Assembly: GCA_021795095.1 (NCBI GenBank)
Contig: JAJYPU010000015.1
Location: 1-24,378, forward strand
Direction of reading: 5' to 3'
From: Actinomycetes bacterium
GTDB lineage: Bacteria; Actinomycetota; Acidimicrobiia; Acidimicrobiales; RAAP-2
DNA length: 24,378 nucleotides
Shown: piece after piece, positions 1 through 6,989 of the stretch
How the letters are laid out: every line of letters begins with the position of its first letter
How positions within the stretch are numbered: the first letter of the stretch is position 1
Translations under genes and position numbers: made by a program
Notes under the pieces: model-generated
Seen by the model: the letters and a program-made list of their open reading frames with translations, nothing else
Told to the model about the DNA's origin: nothing
Database searches by the model: none

Positions 1-175
1 AGCGAGCCTCGAGGTCTGTGCGCTGCTGTTGAAAGAGGGCGAGCAGCGCGTCGAGCAGGACCTGAAGTACGTCGGCTTCTCCATCGGCCCCGCCTTCGTC
101 GTGGGCTACGGACTCGACGTGAGCGAGCGCTACCGCAACCTCGACGGCATCTACACCTACGTCGGCGAGGCCTGA
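1..175 (+). CDS. hpt: Hypoxanthine phosphoribosyltransferase, C-terminal part (5' end outside window)
   Basis: Reading from base 2, 57 residues are visible before the TGA at 173-175. The end of a purine-salvage phosphoribosyltransferase is recognisable from [18 protein letters not shown], followed by [16 protein letters not shown]. This is the characteristic tail of bacterial Hpt, where the Phe-Val-Val-Gly-Tyr-Gly-Leu-Asp stretch helps form the purine pocket. The enzyme converts hypoxanthine or guanine plus PRPP to IMP or GMP in the cytosol. The gene ends one base before the folE start, so the two are very probably cotranscribed. In many actinobacteria ftsH lies between hpt and folE; here it does not. 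The catalytic PRPP motif lies outside the window, so only the C-terminal signature supports the call. Confidence 0.85.
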   Translation, partial: ASLEVCALLLKEGEQRVEQDLKYVGFSIGPAFVVGYGLDVSERYRNLDGIYTYVGEA

Positions 176-176
176 G

Positions 177-758
177 GTGGTCGATCGCCCGCGCGTGGAG
201 GCCCTGGTGCGCGAGCTCCTCGAGGCGATCGGCGAGGACCCGACCCGCGAGGGCCTGCTCGAGACGCCCCGGCGGGTGTCGGATATGTACGTCGAGCTCT
301 TCGAGGGGCTCGAGGCCGACCCCGGCGAGCACCTGCGCGTCACCTTCGAAGCCGCCCACGACGAGATGGTGATGGTGCGCGACATCCCCTTCACCTCGTT
401 GTGCGAGCACCACCTCGTCCCCTTCATCGGCCACGCCCACGTCGCCTACCTGCCCGGCACCGACGGGCGGATCACCGGACTGTCGAAGATGGCCCGCCTG
501 GTCGAGGGCTACGCGCGCCGCCTCCAGGTCCAAGAGCGCATGACCACCCAGATCGTCGAGGCGATGGAGCGTGAGCTCACCCCGCGTGGCTCGATCGTGG
601 TGCTCGAGGCCGAGCACTTCTGCCTCTCGATGCGCGGCGTGAAGAAGTCGGGGGTCACCACGGTGACCTCGGCCGTTCGCGGGGTCTTCCGCGACGACCC
701 GGCGTACCGCGCCGAGGCCCTGCAGTACATTCACCAGCGGCGGTCGACGTGGCACTAG
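177..758 (+). CDS. folE: GTP cyclohydrolase I
   Basis: The 193-residue protein has the normal length for the single-domain enzyme, which converts GTP to 7,8-dihydroneopterin triphosphate, the first step of tetrahydrofolate synthesis. The zinc site is intact: Cys76 and His79 lie in [10 protein letters not shown], and Cys149 in [12 protein letters not shown]. The segment [19 protein letters not shown] (about 98-116) and the tail [17 protein letters not shown] (153-169) are family hallmarks. Translation starts at a GTG one base after the hpt stop, and the 3' end overlaps folP by 10 bases. This points to one transcript and translational coupling. The order hpt-folE-folP-(x)-folB-folK makes this the folate operon. 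Confidence 0.97.
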   Translation: MVDRPRVEALVRELLEAIGEDPTREGLLETPRRVSDMYVELFEGLEADPGEHLRVTFEAAHDEMVMVRDIPFTSLCEHHLVPFIGHAHVAYLPGTDGRITGLSKMARLVEGYARRLQVQERMTTQIVEAMERELTPRGSIVVLEAEHFCLSMRGVKKSGVTTVTSAVRGVFRDDPAYRAEALQYIHQRRSTWH

Positions 759-1549
759 GACCGGGCGTCCTGGGCATCGTCAACGTCACGCCTGACTCGT
801 TCTTCCCCGAATCGCGCACGGCCGTCCCACTGGACGCCGTGGCGCGCGGGCGCAACTTCTTCGAGCTGGGGTGTGACGCCGTGGACGTGGGTGGTGAGTC
901 GACACGTCCCGGGTCGACCCCGGTCTCGGCCGACGAGGAGCTCGCGCGCGTCGTGCCGGTCGTCGAGCAGCTCGCGGTCTACGGACCGGTCTCGGTGGAC
1001 ACGACCAAGGAGGTCGTCGCGCGCGCCGCGGTCGCGGCGGGTGCCTTGGTGATCAACGACGTCTCGAGCTCCCTGCTCGAGGTCGCCGCCGAGCTCGGGG
1101 TCGGCTACGTCGCGATGCACGCCCAGGGCACGCCGACCACGATGCAGGTGGCCCCGCACTACGACGACGTCGTCGAGGAGGTCTACGCCTTCCTCGAGGG
1201 CGAGGCGCGCCGGGCCCGCGCCGCGCGAATCGAGCGGCTCTGGCTCGACCCCGGCATCGGATTCGGCAAGACCGCGGACCACAACTGGGCCCTGCTCGCG
1301 AACCTCGAGCGCTTCGTCGACCTCGCCCACCGCTACGACGCGCAGGTCCTCGTTGGCACGAGCCGCAAGCGGTTCCTCGGCGACCTCGCCGATCCGCCGC
1401 TCGGAGTCGAAGAGCGTCTGGAGGGCTCACTCGCCAGTGCGGCGTGGGCCATGCTCTGCGGGGCCGACCTCGTGCGAGTCCACGACGTGGCGGCGACCGT
1501 GCAGCTGCGCGACGTGGTGACACGTCCGATCGATGAGGTGGGACCGTGA
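749..1549 (+). CDS. folP: Dihydropteroate synthase
   Basis: The 266-residue TIM-barrel enzyme joins 6-hydroxymethyl-dihydropterin diphosphate to p-aminobenzoate and is the sulfonamide target. All conserved loops are present: NVTPDSFF (12-19), [11 protein letters not shown] (46-56), SVDTTK (82-87), INDVSS (102-107), [10 protein letters not shown] (166-175), GTSRKRFLG (203-211) and RVHD (243-246). This favours a true FolP rather than the inactive FolP2-type paralogue. The GTG start lies inside the 3' end of folE and the TGA overlaps the GTG of the next gene by three bases. Expression is therefore likely coupled on both sides. Confidence 0.97.
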   Translation: MALGPGVLGIVNVTPDSFFPESRTAVPLDAVARGRNFFELGCDAVDVGGESTRPGSTPVSADEELARVVPVVEQLAVYGPVSVDTTKEVVARAAVAAGALVINDVSSSLLEVAAELGVGYVAMHAQGTPTTMQVAPHYDDVVEEVYAFLEGEARRARAARIERLWLDPGIGFGKTADHNWALLANLERFVDLAHRYDAQVLVGTSRKRFLGDLADPPLGVEERLEGSLASAAWAMLCGADLVRVHDVAATVQLRDVVTRPIDEVGP

Positions 1550-2043
1550 GGGGCAAGTGGGCGGTCGGGATCGAACCGCGGAACTTCACCTGGGTCTTTC
1601 GCGGGATCCTCGCCGTCTCCGAACGCCCGGGAGGCTCGACGGCGGTCCATCGGCGCGTGCGGCGTGACGAGGAGCTGCTGTGGCTGCGACACCAGGGCTT
1701 CACGCGGATCATCTCGATCCTGCCCGTGATGCAGAACCTCAACAACTACCTCGAGCAGGGTATGTCCGCCGCCCACTACGCCCTGCGCGGCGGTCCCCAG
1801 CAGCGAGACGTGCTCGACGCCTGTTACCGCGACCTCGCCGATTCCATGGCCGCGGGCGTCGTCGTGCTGCTTCACGGCGACGACGTGTCCGACCGCCTGC
1901 TCGGAGTCGTCGCCGGTTACCTCGTCTGGTCCAAGCGGGTCGCCTCGGTGCCGGCCTCGATCGCGCTCGTCGAGGCGCTGTTCCGTCGCTCGATCGGCCC
2001 CGACGGTCGCTCGGTGCTCGTCGACCTGCCGGAGCGAGCGTGA
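1546..2043 (+). CDS. Dual-specificity phosphatase-fold protein with Cys-to-Gly active site (probable pseudophosphatase)
   Basis: This 165-residue protein looks like a small DSP/Siw14-type tyrosine phosphatase domain. The N-terminus ends in NFTWVFRGILAVSERPG (13-29), equivalent to the NFRWV...G.L..S.RP entry strand. The helix-strand segment ELLWLRHQGFTRIISILP follows. The signature loop VVVLLHGDDVSDRLLGVVAGYL spans 105-126 in total. Active enzymes have HCX5R; here it reads His110-Gly111-X5-Arg117, so the nucleophilic Cys is replaced by Gly while the flanking His and the phosphate-binding Arg are kept. Classical PTP/DSP catalysis is therefore not expected. Eukaryotic STYX is the known precedent for a Gly-substituted phosphatase loop. 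The gene overlaps folP (GTG at 1546) and folB (GTGA at 2040), so it is translated with the folate enzymes. Its role is unknown; binding of a phosphorylated pterin or a regulatory partner is speculation. Confidence 0.75.
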   Translation: MRGKWAVGIEPRNFTWVFRGILAVSERPGGSTAVHRRVRRDEELLWLRHQGFTRIISILPVMQNLNNYLEQGMSAAHYALRGGPQQRDVLDACYRDLADSMAAGVVVLLHGDDVSDRLLGVVAGYLVWSKRVASVPASIALVEALFRRSIGPDGRSVLVDLPERA

Positions 2044-2402
2044 GCGACCGCATCGAGATCCGAGGGCTCCGCTGCGCGGTCATCGTGGGGGTGCTCGTCG
2101 AGGAGCGTGACCGCGCCCAACCCATCGAGATCGACGTCGACATCGAACGCCCGATCGAGGGCGCGGCGATGAGCGACGACCTGGCTGAGACCACCAACTA
2201 CGCCGAGGTTGTGAGCCTGGCGCGCCGGATCGCGACCGAGGGGCGATTCTTGCTCCTCGAGACCCTCGTCTATCGCGTCGCGCGCGAGGTGCTGGCCGCC
2301 GACGAGGCGATCGAGGCGGTGACGGTCGCCGCGCGCAAGCTCCGTCCACCGGTGCCCGAGGACGTGGCGACGATCGGCGTGCGCACCACCGTTCGGCGCT
2401 GA
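2040..2402 (+). CDS. folB: Dihydroneopterin aldolase
   Basis: The 120-residue protein converts 7,8-dihydroneopterin to 6-hydroxymethyl-7,8-dihydropterin plus glycolaldehyde. It begins SDRIEIRGLRCAVIVGVLVE, the standard first strand of FolB. The expected active-site residues are present: Glu22 (EERDRAQP), Tyr54 (ETTNYAEVV) and Lys100 (VAARKLRPP). The start is the GTG at 2040, which overlaps the upstream TGA as GTGA. Longer in-frame starts run back inside the preceding gene and add only arginine-rich nonsense, so they were not used. The stop is one base before the folK start. Confidence 0.95.
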   Translation: MSDRIEIRGLRCAVIVGVLVEERDRAQPIEIDVDIERPIEGAAMSDDLAETTNYAEVVSLARRIATEGRFLLLETLVYRVAREVLAADEAIEAVTVAARKLRPPVPEDVATIGVRTTVRR

Positions 2403-2403
2403 C

Positions 2404-2868
2404 GTGCGGGCGTTCCTGTCGTTCGGCTCGAACGTCGGCGACCGGGCCGAACACCTTCGAGCGGGCGTAGCGCTCGTCGCGGGAACCGACCCCTACCGCC
2501 TGTCACGGGTCTATGAGACCGAGCCCCTCGGCGGCGTGGCCCAGGGCGACTTCTGGAACCTCGTGATGGAGCTCGTTACCGACGTGAGCCCGTGGGCACT
2601 GCTCGAACGCGCTCAGCGCGCCGAGGCCCAGCGCGACCGCACCCGCGAGGTCCGCTGGGGTCCGCGCACGCTCGACGTGGACGTGCTTTGGATCGAGGGT
2701 TTCACGAGTGACGACCCCCGCCTCACGGTGCCTCACCCGCGCGCGATGGAGCGGGCGTTCGTCGTCGTACCGTGGCGCGAGCTGGCGCCCGAGCTCATCA
2801 GCGAGTTCGACGTCGAGCGCGCGACGGGTCGGGTCGTCGCACTGGATACACTCGAGATGTTGCAGTAA
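2404..2868 (+). CDS. folK: 2-amino-4-hydroxy-6-hydroxymethyldihydropteridine diphosphokinase (HPPK)
   Basis: The 154-residue enzyme transfers pyrophosphate from ATP to 6-hydroxymethyl-dihydropterin, providing the FolP substrate. It shows the full HPPK signature: SFGSNVGDR (6-14), YETEPLGGVAQGDFWN (37-52), RWGPRTLDVDVL (84-95) with the Mg-binding pair Asp91/Asp93, and VPHPRAMERAFVVVP (109-123). The length is typical of short Gram-positive FolK proteins. The GTG start follows the folB stop by one base. The gene is followed by a 35-base gap, the largest break in the folate/pantothenate operon. Confidence 0.96.
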   Translation: MRAFLSFGSNVGDRAEHLRAGVALVAGTDPYRLSRVYETEPLGGVAQGDFWNLVMELVTDVSPWALLERAQRAEAQRDRTREVRWGPRTLDVDVLWIEGFTSDDPRLTVPHPRAMERAFVVVPWRELAPELISEFDVERATGRVVALDTLEMLQ

Positions 2869-2903
2869 CCGAACGGCACCCTCGGGGCCGGAACGGAGCA
2901 GAG

Positions 2904-3617
2904 ATGAGAATCGCCATCGTTGGGGCCGGGCGAGCCGGCACGTCTTTCTCCTCGGCGCTGGCGCGCTGCGGGCACCGCGTCGAGCTGGTGCACCACGACG
3001 AACTCGAGCGCATCGGTTTAGTCGACCTCGTCCTGCTCGCGGTGCCCGACGACGCTATCGCCACCACCGCCGCGCGACTCCCGGTCGAGTCCATGCGCGT
3101 CGTCGCGCACGTGGCGGGCTCGCGCACACTCGCGGTACTCGCGCCGCACCCGCGCGTCGCGTCGATCCACCCGCTCATCACCATGCCGGGCGACGACGTG
3201 GGGGCGCAACGACTCGTGGGCGCCACGTTCGCGGTGGCGGGCGATCCGCTCGTTCGCGAGTTGGTCACGTCGCTGCGCGGTCGCGCACTCAGCCTGAGCG
3301 ACGAACAGCGCACCGCGTACCACGCGACGGCGACCGTGGCGGCGAACCACCTCGTGGCGTTGTTCGCGCACGTCGAGCGCCTCGCCGAGCACGCCGGGCT
3401 GAGCCTCGAGGACTTCTTGCCGCTCGCGCGCATGGCGCTCGACGACGTCGCCGAGCGCGGCGTGGAGCGGGCCCTCACCGGTCCGGCCTCGCGCGGCGAC
3501 CTCGCGACGATTGACGCCCACCTCGGCGCCATCCCCGCGCGCGAGCGCGCGACCTACGTGGCGCTCGCCCAGGTGGCCTTTGACGTGGCGGAGCGACGAT
3601 CGCGTTCACTCGCCTGA
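2904..3617 (+). CDS. Rossmann-like / DUF2520 NAD(P)-binding protein
   Basis: The 237-residue protein has an N-terminal dinucleotide-binding fold: MRIAIVGAGRAGTSFSSAL carries the GxGxxG-type loop at residues 7-12, followed by DLVLLAVPDDAI. The C-terminal half is helical, with SLSDEQRTAYHATATVAANH and LTGPASRGDLATIDAHL, matching the Rossmann-like plus DUF2520 architecture. The ATG at 2904 has GGAG eight bases upstream; longer in-frame starts lie inside folK. Its TGA overlaps the panC ATG (TGATG). The same gene precedes panC in mycobacteria. By fold it resembles ketopantoate reductase and related hydroxyacid dehydrogenases, so a reductase step of pantothenate synthesis is a plausible but unproven role. 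Confidence 0.85.
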   Translation: MRIAIVGAGRAGTSFSSALARCGHRVELVHHDELERIGLVDLVLLAVPDDAIATTAARLPVESMRVVAHVAGSRTLAVLAPHPRVASIHPLITMPGDDVGAQRLVGATFAVAGDPLVRELVTSLRGRALSLSDEQRTAYHATATVAANHLVALFAHVERLAEHAGLSLEDFLPLARMALDDVAERGVERALTGPASRGDLATIDAHLGAIPARERATYVALAQVAFDVAERRSRSLA

Positions 3618-4471
3618 TGCGTCGGGTCGTCGACATCGAGCAGTGGCGACGACTGGCCGAGGACCAGCGTGCCGGCGCCCGTCGGGTCGGCCTGGTCCCG
3701 ACCATGGGTGCGCTGCACCGCGGACATCAGTCACTAGTCGAGGCGGCTCTCGCGAACGGCGACTACGTCATCATGACGATCTTCGTCAACCCGCGCCAGT
3801 TCAACGACCCGAGCGACCTGCGCGCCTATCCGCGCACGCCCGAGGCCGACCGTGAGCTCGCCGAGTCGATCGGTGTCGACGCGCTCGTCGAACCCACGAT
3901 GGCCGAGATGTGGCCGGCCTACCCCGACCCGACGCCGACCACGGTGTCGGTGGCGGGGCTCGGCGACGTCCTCGAGGGCGCCGGGCGGCCGGGCCACTTC
4001 GACGGCGTCGCGAGCGTGGTGGCGAAGCTGGCGATCGTGACGGGGCCGTCGCGGATCTACTTCGGGCAGAAGGACTTCCAACAGCTCGCCGTCGTGCGCC
4101 GGATGGTACTCGATCTGGGCCTGGACGTCGAGGTCGTCGGCTGTCCGATCGTGCGCGACGACGACGGGCTCGCCCTGTCGAGTCGCAACGTGCGCCTCGA
4201 CGCACCCGCGCGCACCCGCGCGCTGGCGCTCAATCGCGCGCTCACGCTCGCGAGCGAGCTCGACGGTCCGGCGAGCGCGATGCGTGCGGTGATGCGCGCG
4301 ACGATGGAGGCCGCCGACGTGGTCGTCGGCTACGCCGAGGTCGTGGACCCGGCGACGCTCCAACCGCTCGACGACGGGGCCACCGGCCCGGCCCGCGCGC
4401 TGGTCGCCGGCGTGGTCGACGGCGTGCGATTGATTGACAACCGTGCAGTCGAGCTGCGGAGGGAACGCTGA
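3617..4471 (+). CDS. panC: Pantothenate synthetase (pantoate-beta-alanine ligase)
   Basis: The 284-residue enzyme condenses pantoate and beta-alanine through a pantoyl-adenylate. The nucleotide-binding HxGH is in VPTMGALHRGHQSL (His34, His37). FVNPRQFNDPSDLRAYPRT (56-74) carries the pantoate-binding Gln61. The segment around IYFGQKDFQQLAVVRRMV and the KMSKS-like ALSSRNVRLD are also present. The ATG overlaps the upstream TGA and the 3' TGA overlaps the coaX ATG (ATGA-type junctions), so this is part of a tightly coupled operon. In M. tuberculosis panD follows panC; here coaX follows directly. Confidence 0.97.
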   Translation: MRRVVDIEQWRRLAEDQRAGARRVGLVPTMGALHRGHQSLVEAALANGDYVIMTIFVNPRQFNDPSDLRAYPRTPEADRELAESIGVDALVEPTMAEMWPAYPDPTPTTVSVAGLGDVLEGAGRPGHFDGVASVVAKLAIVTGPSRIYFGQKDFQQLAVVRRMVLDLGLDVEVVGCPIVRDDDGLALSSRNVRLDAPARTRALALNRALTLASELDGPASAMRAVMRATMEAADVVVGYAEVVDPATLQPLDDGATGPARALVAGVVDGVRLIDNRAVELRRER

Positions 4472-5304
4472 TGCTACTGGCCATGGACGTGGGCAACACT
4501 GAGACCGTCATCGGGCTGTTCGGCAAGCCGAGTCCCGACACCGGCGACGCGATGGGCTTTGCGAGGGCGTCGGACGAACGGGGACTCGCGTATCACTGGC
4601 GCCTGTCGACGATCGTGGAGCGGACGCCGGACGAGCACGCGATGGTGCTCACCCAACTGCTGGACCTCGAGGGCCTGGACCTGCGCGAGACGGTGAGCGC
4701 GATCGCGATCTCGTCCTCGGTGCCAACGGTCTCGACCCAGTTGCGAAGGATGGCCAATCGGTGGTTCGCGTCACTGCCGATCACGGTGCTCGGTCCGGGC
4801 ACCAAGTCCGGCATGGCGATCCTCTACGAGAACCCCCGCGAGGTCGGCGCCGACCGGATCGCCAACTCGGTGGGGGCCTACGACCTCTACCCGGGTGCGG
4901 CGGTGGTCGTCGACATGGGCACCGCCACCACCTTCGACGCGATCAGCGCCAAGGGCGAGTACCTGGGCGGTGCCATCGCTCCCGGTGTCGCGATCTCCCT
5001 CGAGGCGCTCTACACCGAGGCCTCCGCGCTGCGCTCGGTCGAGCTCATCGCGCCGCGTTCGGTCATCGGTCGCTCGACGGTGGAATCCATCCAGTCGGGC
5101 GTTCTCTACGGGTTCGCCGCCCAGGTCGACGGGGTCACCCAGCGCATCCTCGAGGAGCTCGGCGAGGCGACGGTCATCGCGACGGGTGGTCTCGCGGGCT
5201 TGATCGCGCCGCACACGAAGCTGGTCCAGTACGTCGAACCGTGGCTGACCCTGCACGGATTGCGTATCGTACATGAACGGAATCATTCGGGAGACCAGTC
5301 GTGA
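4471..5304 (+). CDS. coaX: Type III pantothenate kinase
   Basis: The 277-residue member of the ASKHA fold phosphorylates pantothenate, the first committed step of CoA synthesis, and directly follows the enzyme that makes pantothenate. Conserved elements are the phosphate loop MDVGNTETVIGLFG (5-18), GADRIANSVGAYD (126-138) with the catalytic Asp128, DMGTATTFDAI (148-158) and YLGGAIAPG. Between the first strand and the usual WR(I/L)ST segment (about residues 18-41) there is an extra stretch, KPSPDTGDAMGFARASDERG, longer than in typical CoaX proteins. The gene starts with an ATG overlapping the panC stop. Its stop overlaps the lysS GTG. Confidence 0.95.
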   Translation: MLLAMDVGNTETVIGLFGKPSPDTGDAMGFARASDERGLAYHWRLSTIVERTPDEHAMVLTQLLDLEGLDLRETVSAIAISSSVPTVSTQLRRMANRWFASLPITVLGPGTKSGMAILYENPREVGADRIANSVGAYDLYPGAAVVVDMGTATTFDAISAKGEYLGGAIAPGVAISLEALYTEASALRSVELIAPRSVIGRSTVESIQSGVLYGFAAQVDGVTQRILEELGEATVIATGGLAGLIAPHTKLVQYVEPWLTLHGLRIVHERNHSGDQS

Positions 5305-6704
5305 CCACACCGTATTCATTCGCCCACAACGCCTACGCGGGCGACTTGCAACAGGCGTGGGACCATCTCATCGACGGCGAGGAGTCGGGCGTAACGGTTC
5401 ACGTGGCCGGGCGCGTCATGCTGCTGCGCACGCAGGGCAAGCTCGCCTTTGCGACCATGCGCGACTCCACCGGCGAGATTCAGCTCTTCGCGCTCGCCGC
5501 ACTGACTGAGGGCTTCGACGAGTTCGTGAAGCTCCACCTCGGCGACTGGGTCGGGGTCGCCGGCGAGATCGTGCGCACCAAGCGTGGCGAGCTGTCGGTG
5601 AAGGTCGGCTCCTGGAAGACCCTCGCGGTCGCCCAGCACAACTTCGGCGACAAGTGGGCGGGCATCGCCGACTTCGACCTGCGCTACCGCCACCGCGAGG
5701 CCGACCTATGGGCCAACGAGAAGTCCCGTACGACCCTGGCGCGACGCAGCGAGGTGGTGCGCGCGGTGCGCGAGCGCTGCTGGGCGGCCAACTTCATGGA
5801 AGTCGAGACGCCGATCCTCAACCCGATCCCGACGGGCGCGTCGGCCCGGCCCTTCGCCACGTTCCACAACGCGCTCGACAGCGAGTTCTACTTGCGAATC
5901 GCACCCGAACTGTGGCTCAAGCGGCTCGTGGTGGGCGGCTTCGAGCGGGTTTTCGAACTCGGTCGAGTCTTTCGTAATGAGGGGGTGAGCCCCCGGCACA
6001 ACCCCGAGTTCACGATGCTCGAGCTCTACGCGGCGTACTGGGACTTCGAGGACATGATGACCTTCACCGAGGAGCTCGTCGCGGGGGTCGCCGCCGACGT
6101 GCTTGGCTCGACCGAGACGACCTACCAGGGCCGCCCGCTCTCTTTTTCGACTCCGTGGCCCCGACGTTCGATGGCCGAGCTCGCGAGCGAGGCCGTTGGC
6201 GAGGAGGTCTCGGTGCACACGTCGAAGTCGCGATTGGCGGACCTGCTTGTCGAGCGTGACGTCGAGGTGCACGACGCCTGGGGCGCGGGGCGCTGTCTCG
6301 CCGAGCTCTTCGAGGTGACGGTCGAGACGTCGTTGTGGGAGCCGATCTTCGTCACCGAGCATCCCGTCGAGGTCTCACCGCTCGCGCGGCGCCACCGCCG
6401 CGACCCCGAGCTCACAGAGCGCTTCGAGTCCTATGCCGTCGGGCGTGAGCTCTCCAACGGCTTCAGCGAGCTCAACGACCCCGTCGACCAACGCAGCCGC
6501 TTCGAGGAGCAGGCCCGTCTCGCCGCGGCCGGCGACGACGAGGCGATGCGGATCGACGAGGACTACGTGCGAGCACTCGAGTGGGGGTTGCCCCCGACGG
6601 CCGGCCTCGGCGTCGGTATCGACCGGCTCGTCATGTTGATGACCGACGAGTCGAACATCCGTGAGGTGATCGCGTTCCCGACGCTGAAGCCACTACGCGG
6701 TTGA
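5301..6704 (+). CDS. lysS: Lysyl-tRNA synthetase, class II
   Basis: The 467-residue enzyme charges tRNA-Lys. The N-terminal OB-fold anticodon-binding domain (about 30-125) includes VTVHVAGRVMLLRTQGKLAF. The class II catalytic core follows, with motif 1 around NFMEVETPILNPIPTGASAR. Motif 2 is VFELGRVFRNEGVSPRHNPEF, and motif 3 is GLGVGIDRLVMLMTDES near the C-terminus. The domain order and length are those of the bacterial housekeeping enzyme. The GTG start overlaps the coaX TGA and has GGAG upstream in coaX. It is the last gene of the folE-lysS run, and no convincing terminator hairpin follows it. Confidence 0.97.
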   Translation: MTTPYSFAHNAYAGDLQQAWDHLIDGEESGVTVHVAGRVMLLRTQGKLAFATMRDSTGEIQLFALAALTEGFDEFVKLHLGDWVGVAGEIVRTKRGELSVKVGSWKTLAVAQHNFGDKWAGIADFDLRYRHREADLWANEKSRTTLARRSEVVRAVRERCWAANFMEVETPILNPIPTGASARPFATFHNALDSEFYLRIAPELWLKRLVVGGFERVFELGRVFRNEGVSPRHNPEFTMLELYAAYWDFEDMMTFTEELVAGVAADVLGSTETTYQGRPLSFSTPWPRRSMAELASEAVGEEVSVHTSKSRLADLLVERDVEVHDAWGAGRCLAELFEVTVETSLWEPIFVTEHPVEVSPLARRHRRDPELTERFESYAVGRELSNGFSELNDPVDQRSRFEEQARLAAAGDDEAMRIDEDYVRALEWGLPPTAGLGVGIDRLVMLMTDESNIREVIAFPTLKPLRG

Positions 6705-6989
6705 CCGACGCTCGAACGGTTCGGGACATGTGAGCTTGTGAACATGGACGGTCGTGGCGCTTGCGCGGTAGTTGTCGGGCGATGGATGGCATCGGCCCTG
6801 ATGGACTGCGGGCCCGTGTAAATACGGCAAAAGTCCCGGTAAAGCGAACGCGATTCAGAGAAATTAGACGCCTCACTCACAGGGAGTTCTCAGGGAACTC
6901 ACACCGTTCTCCCAGGGTCACTTTGCGCGCGTCAACTAGCGTCCTTCTGGGGCCGCTCGCCCTGTTTCGCCTACGCAAGGAGTGTGATT
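6705..6989. other. Intergenic region between lysS and the DapB-family gene
   Basis: This 285-base stretch has no credible gene on either strand. Its right half is poorer in GC than the flanking genes. It contains the phased CAGGG repeat array (6880-6917), a TANNNT-type hexamer TAGCGT (6937-6942) and a clear ribosome binding site AAGGAG (6977-6982), seven bases before the ATG at 6990. A short palindrome near 6713-6723 and a CATGT/ACATG dyad near 6727-6746 are too weak to call a terminator. In M. tuberculosis lsr2 lies between lysS and clpC; no Lsr2-like frame is visible here. Confidence 0.6.
6880..6917 (+). promoter_or_regulatory. Phased CAGGG direct-repeat array with embedded dyad (possible operator)
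   Basis: CAGGG occurs at 6880, 6891 and 6913, spacings of 11 and 22 bases, with the related CACCG at 6902. The first two units also create a dyad, GAGTTC (6884-6889) and GAACTC (6895-6900), separated by five bases. The array ends about 20 bases before a candidate -10 hexamer TAGCGT (6937-6942), the position expected for an activator of the OmpR/PhoB type, which bind 11-bp direct repeats. The regulator and function are inference. Confidence 0.45.

Noticed and set aside
1680..2039. A long N-terminal extension of folB
   Set aside because: It lies entirely within the pseudophosphatase gene in another frame and adds Arg-rich sequence; FolB starts naturally at the GTG at 2040.
2847..2852. TACACT near the end of folK as an internal promoter for the DUF2520 gene
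   Set aside because: No matching -35 is present and the hexamer is inside a conserved operon; the 35-base gap alone does not require a promoter.
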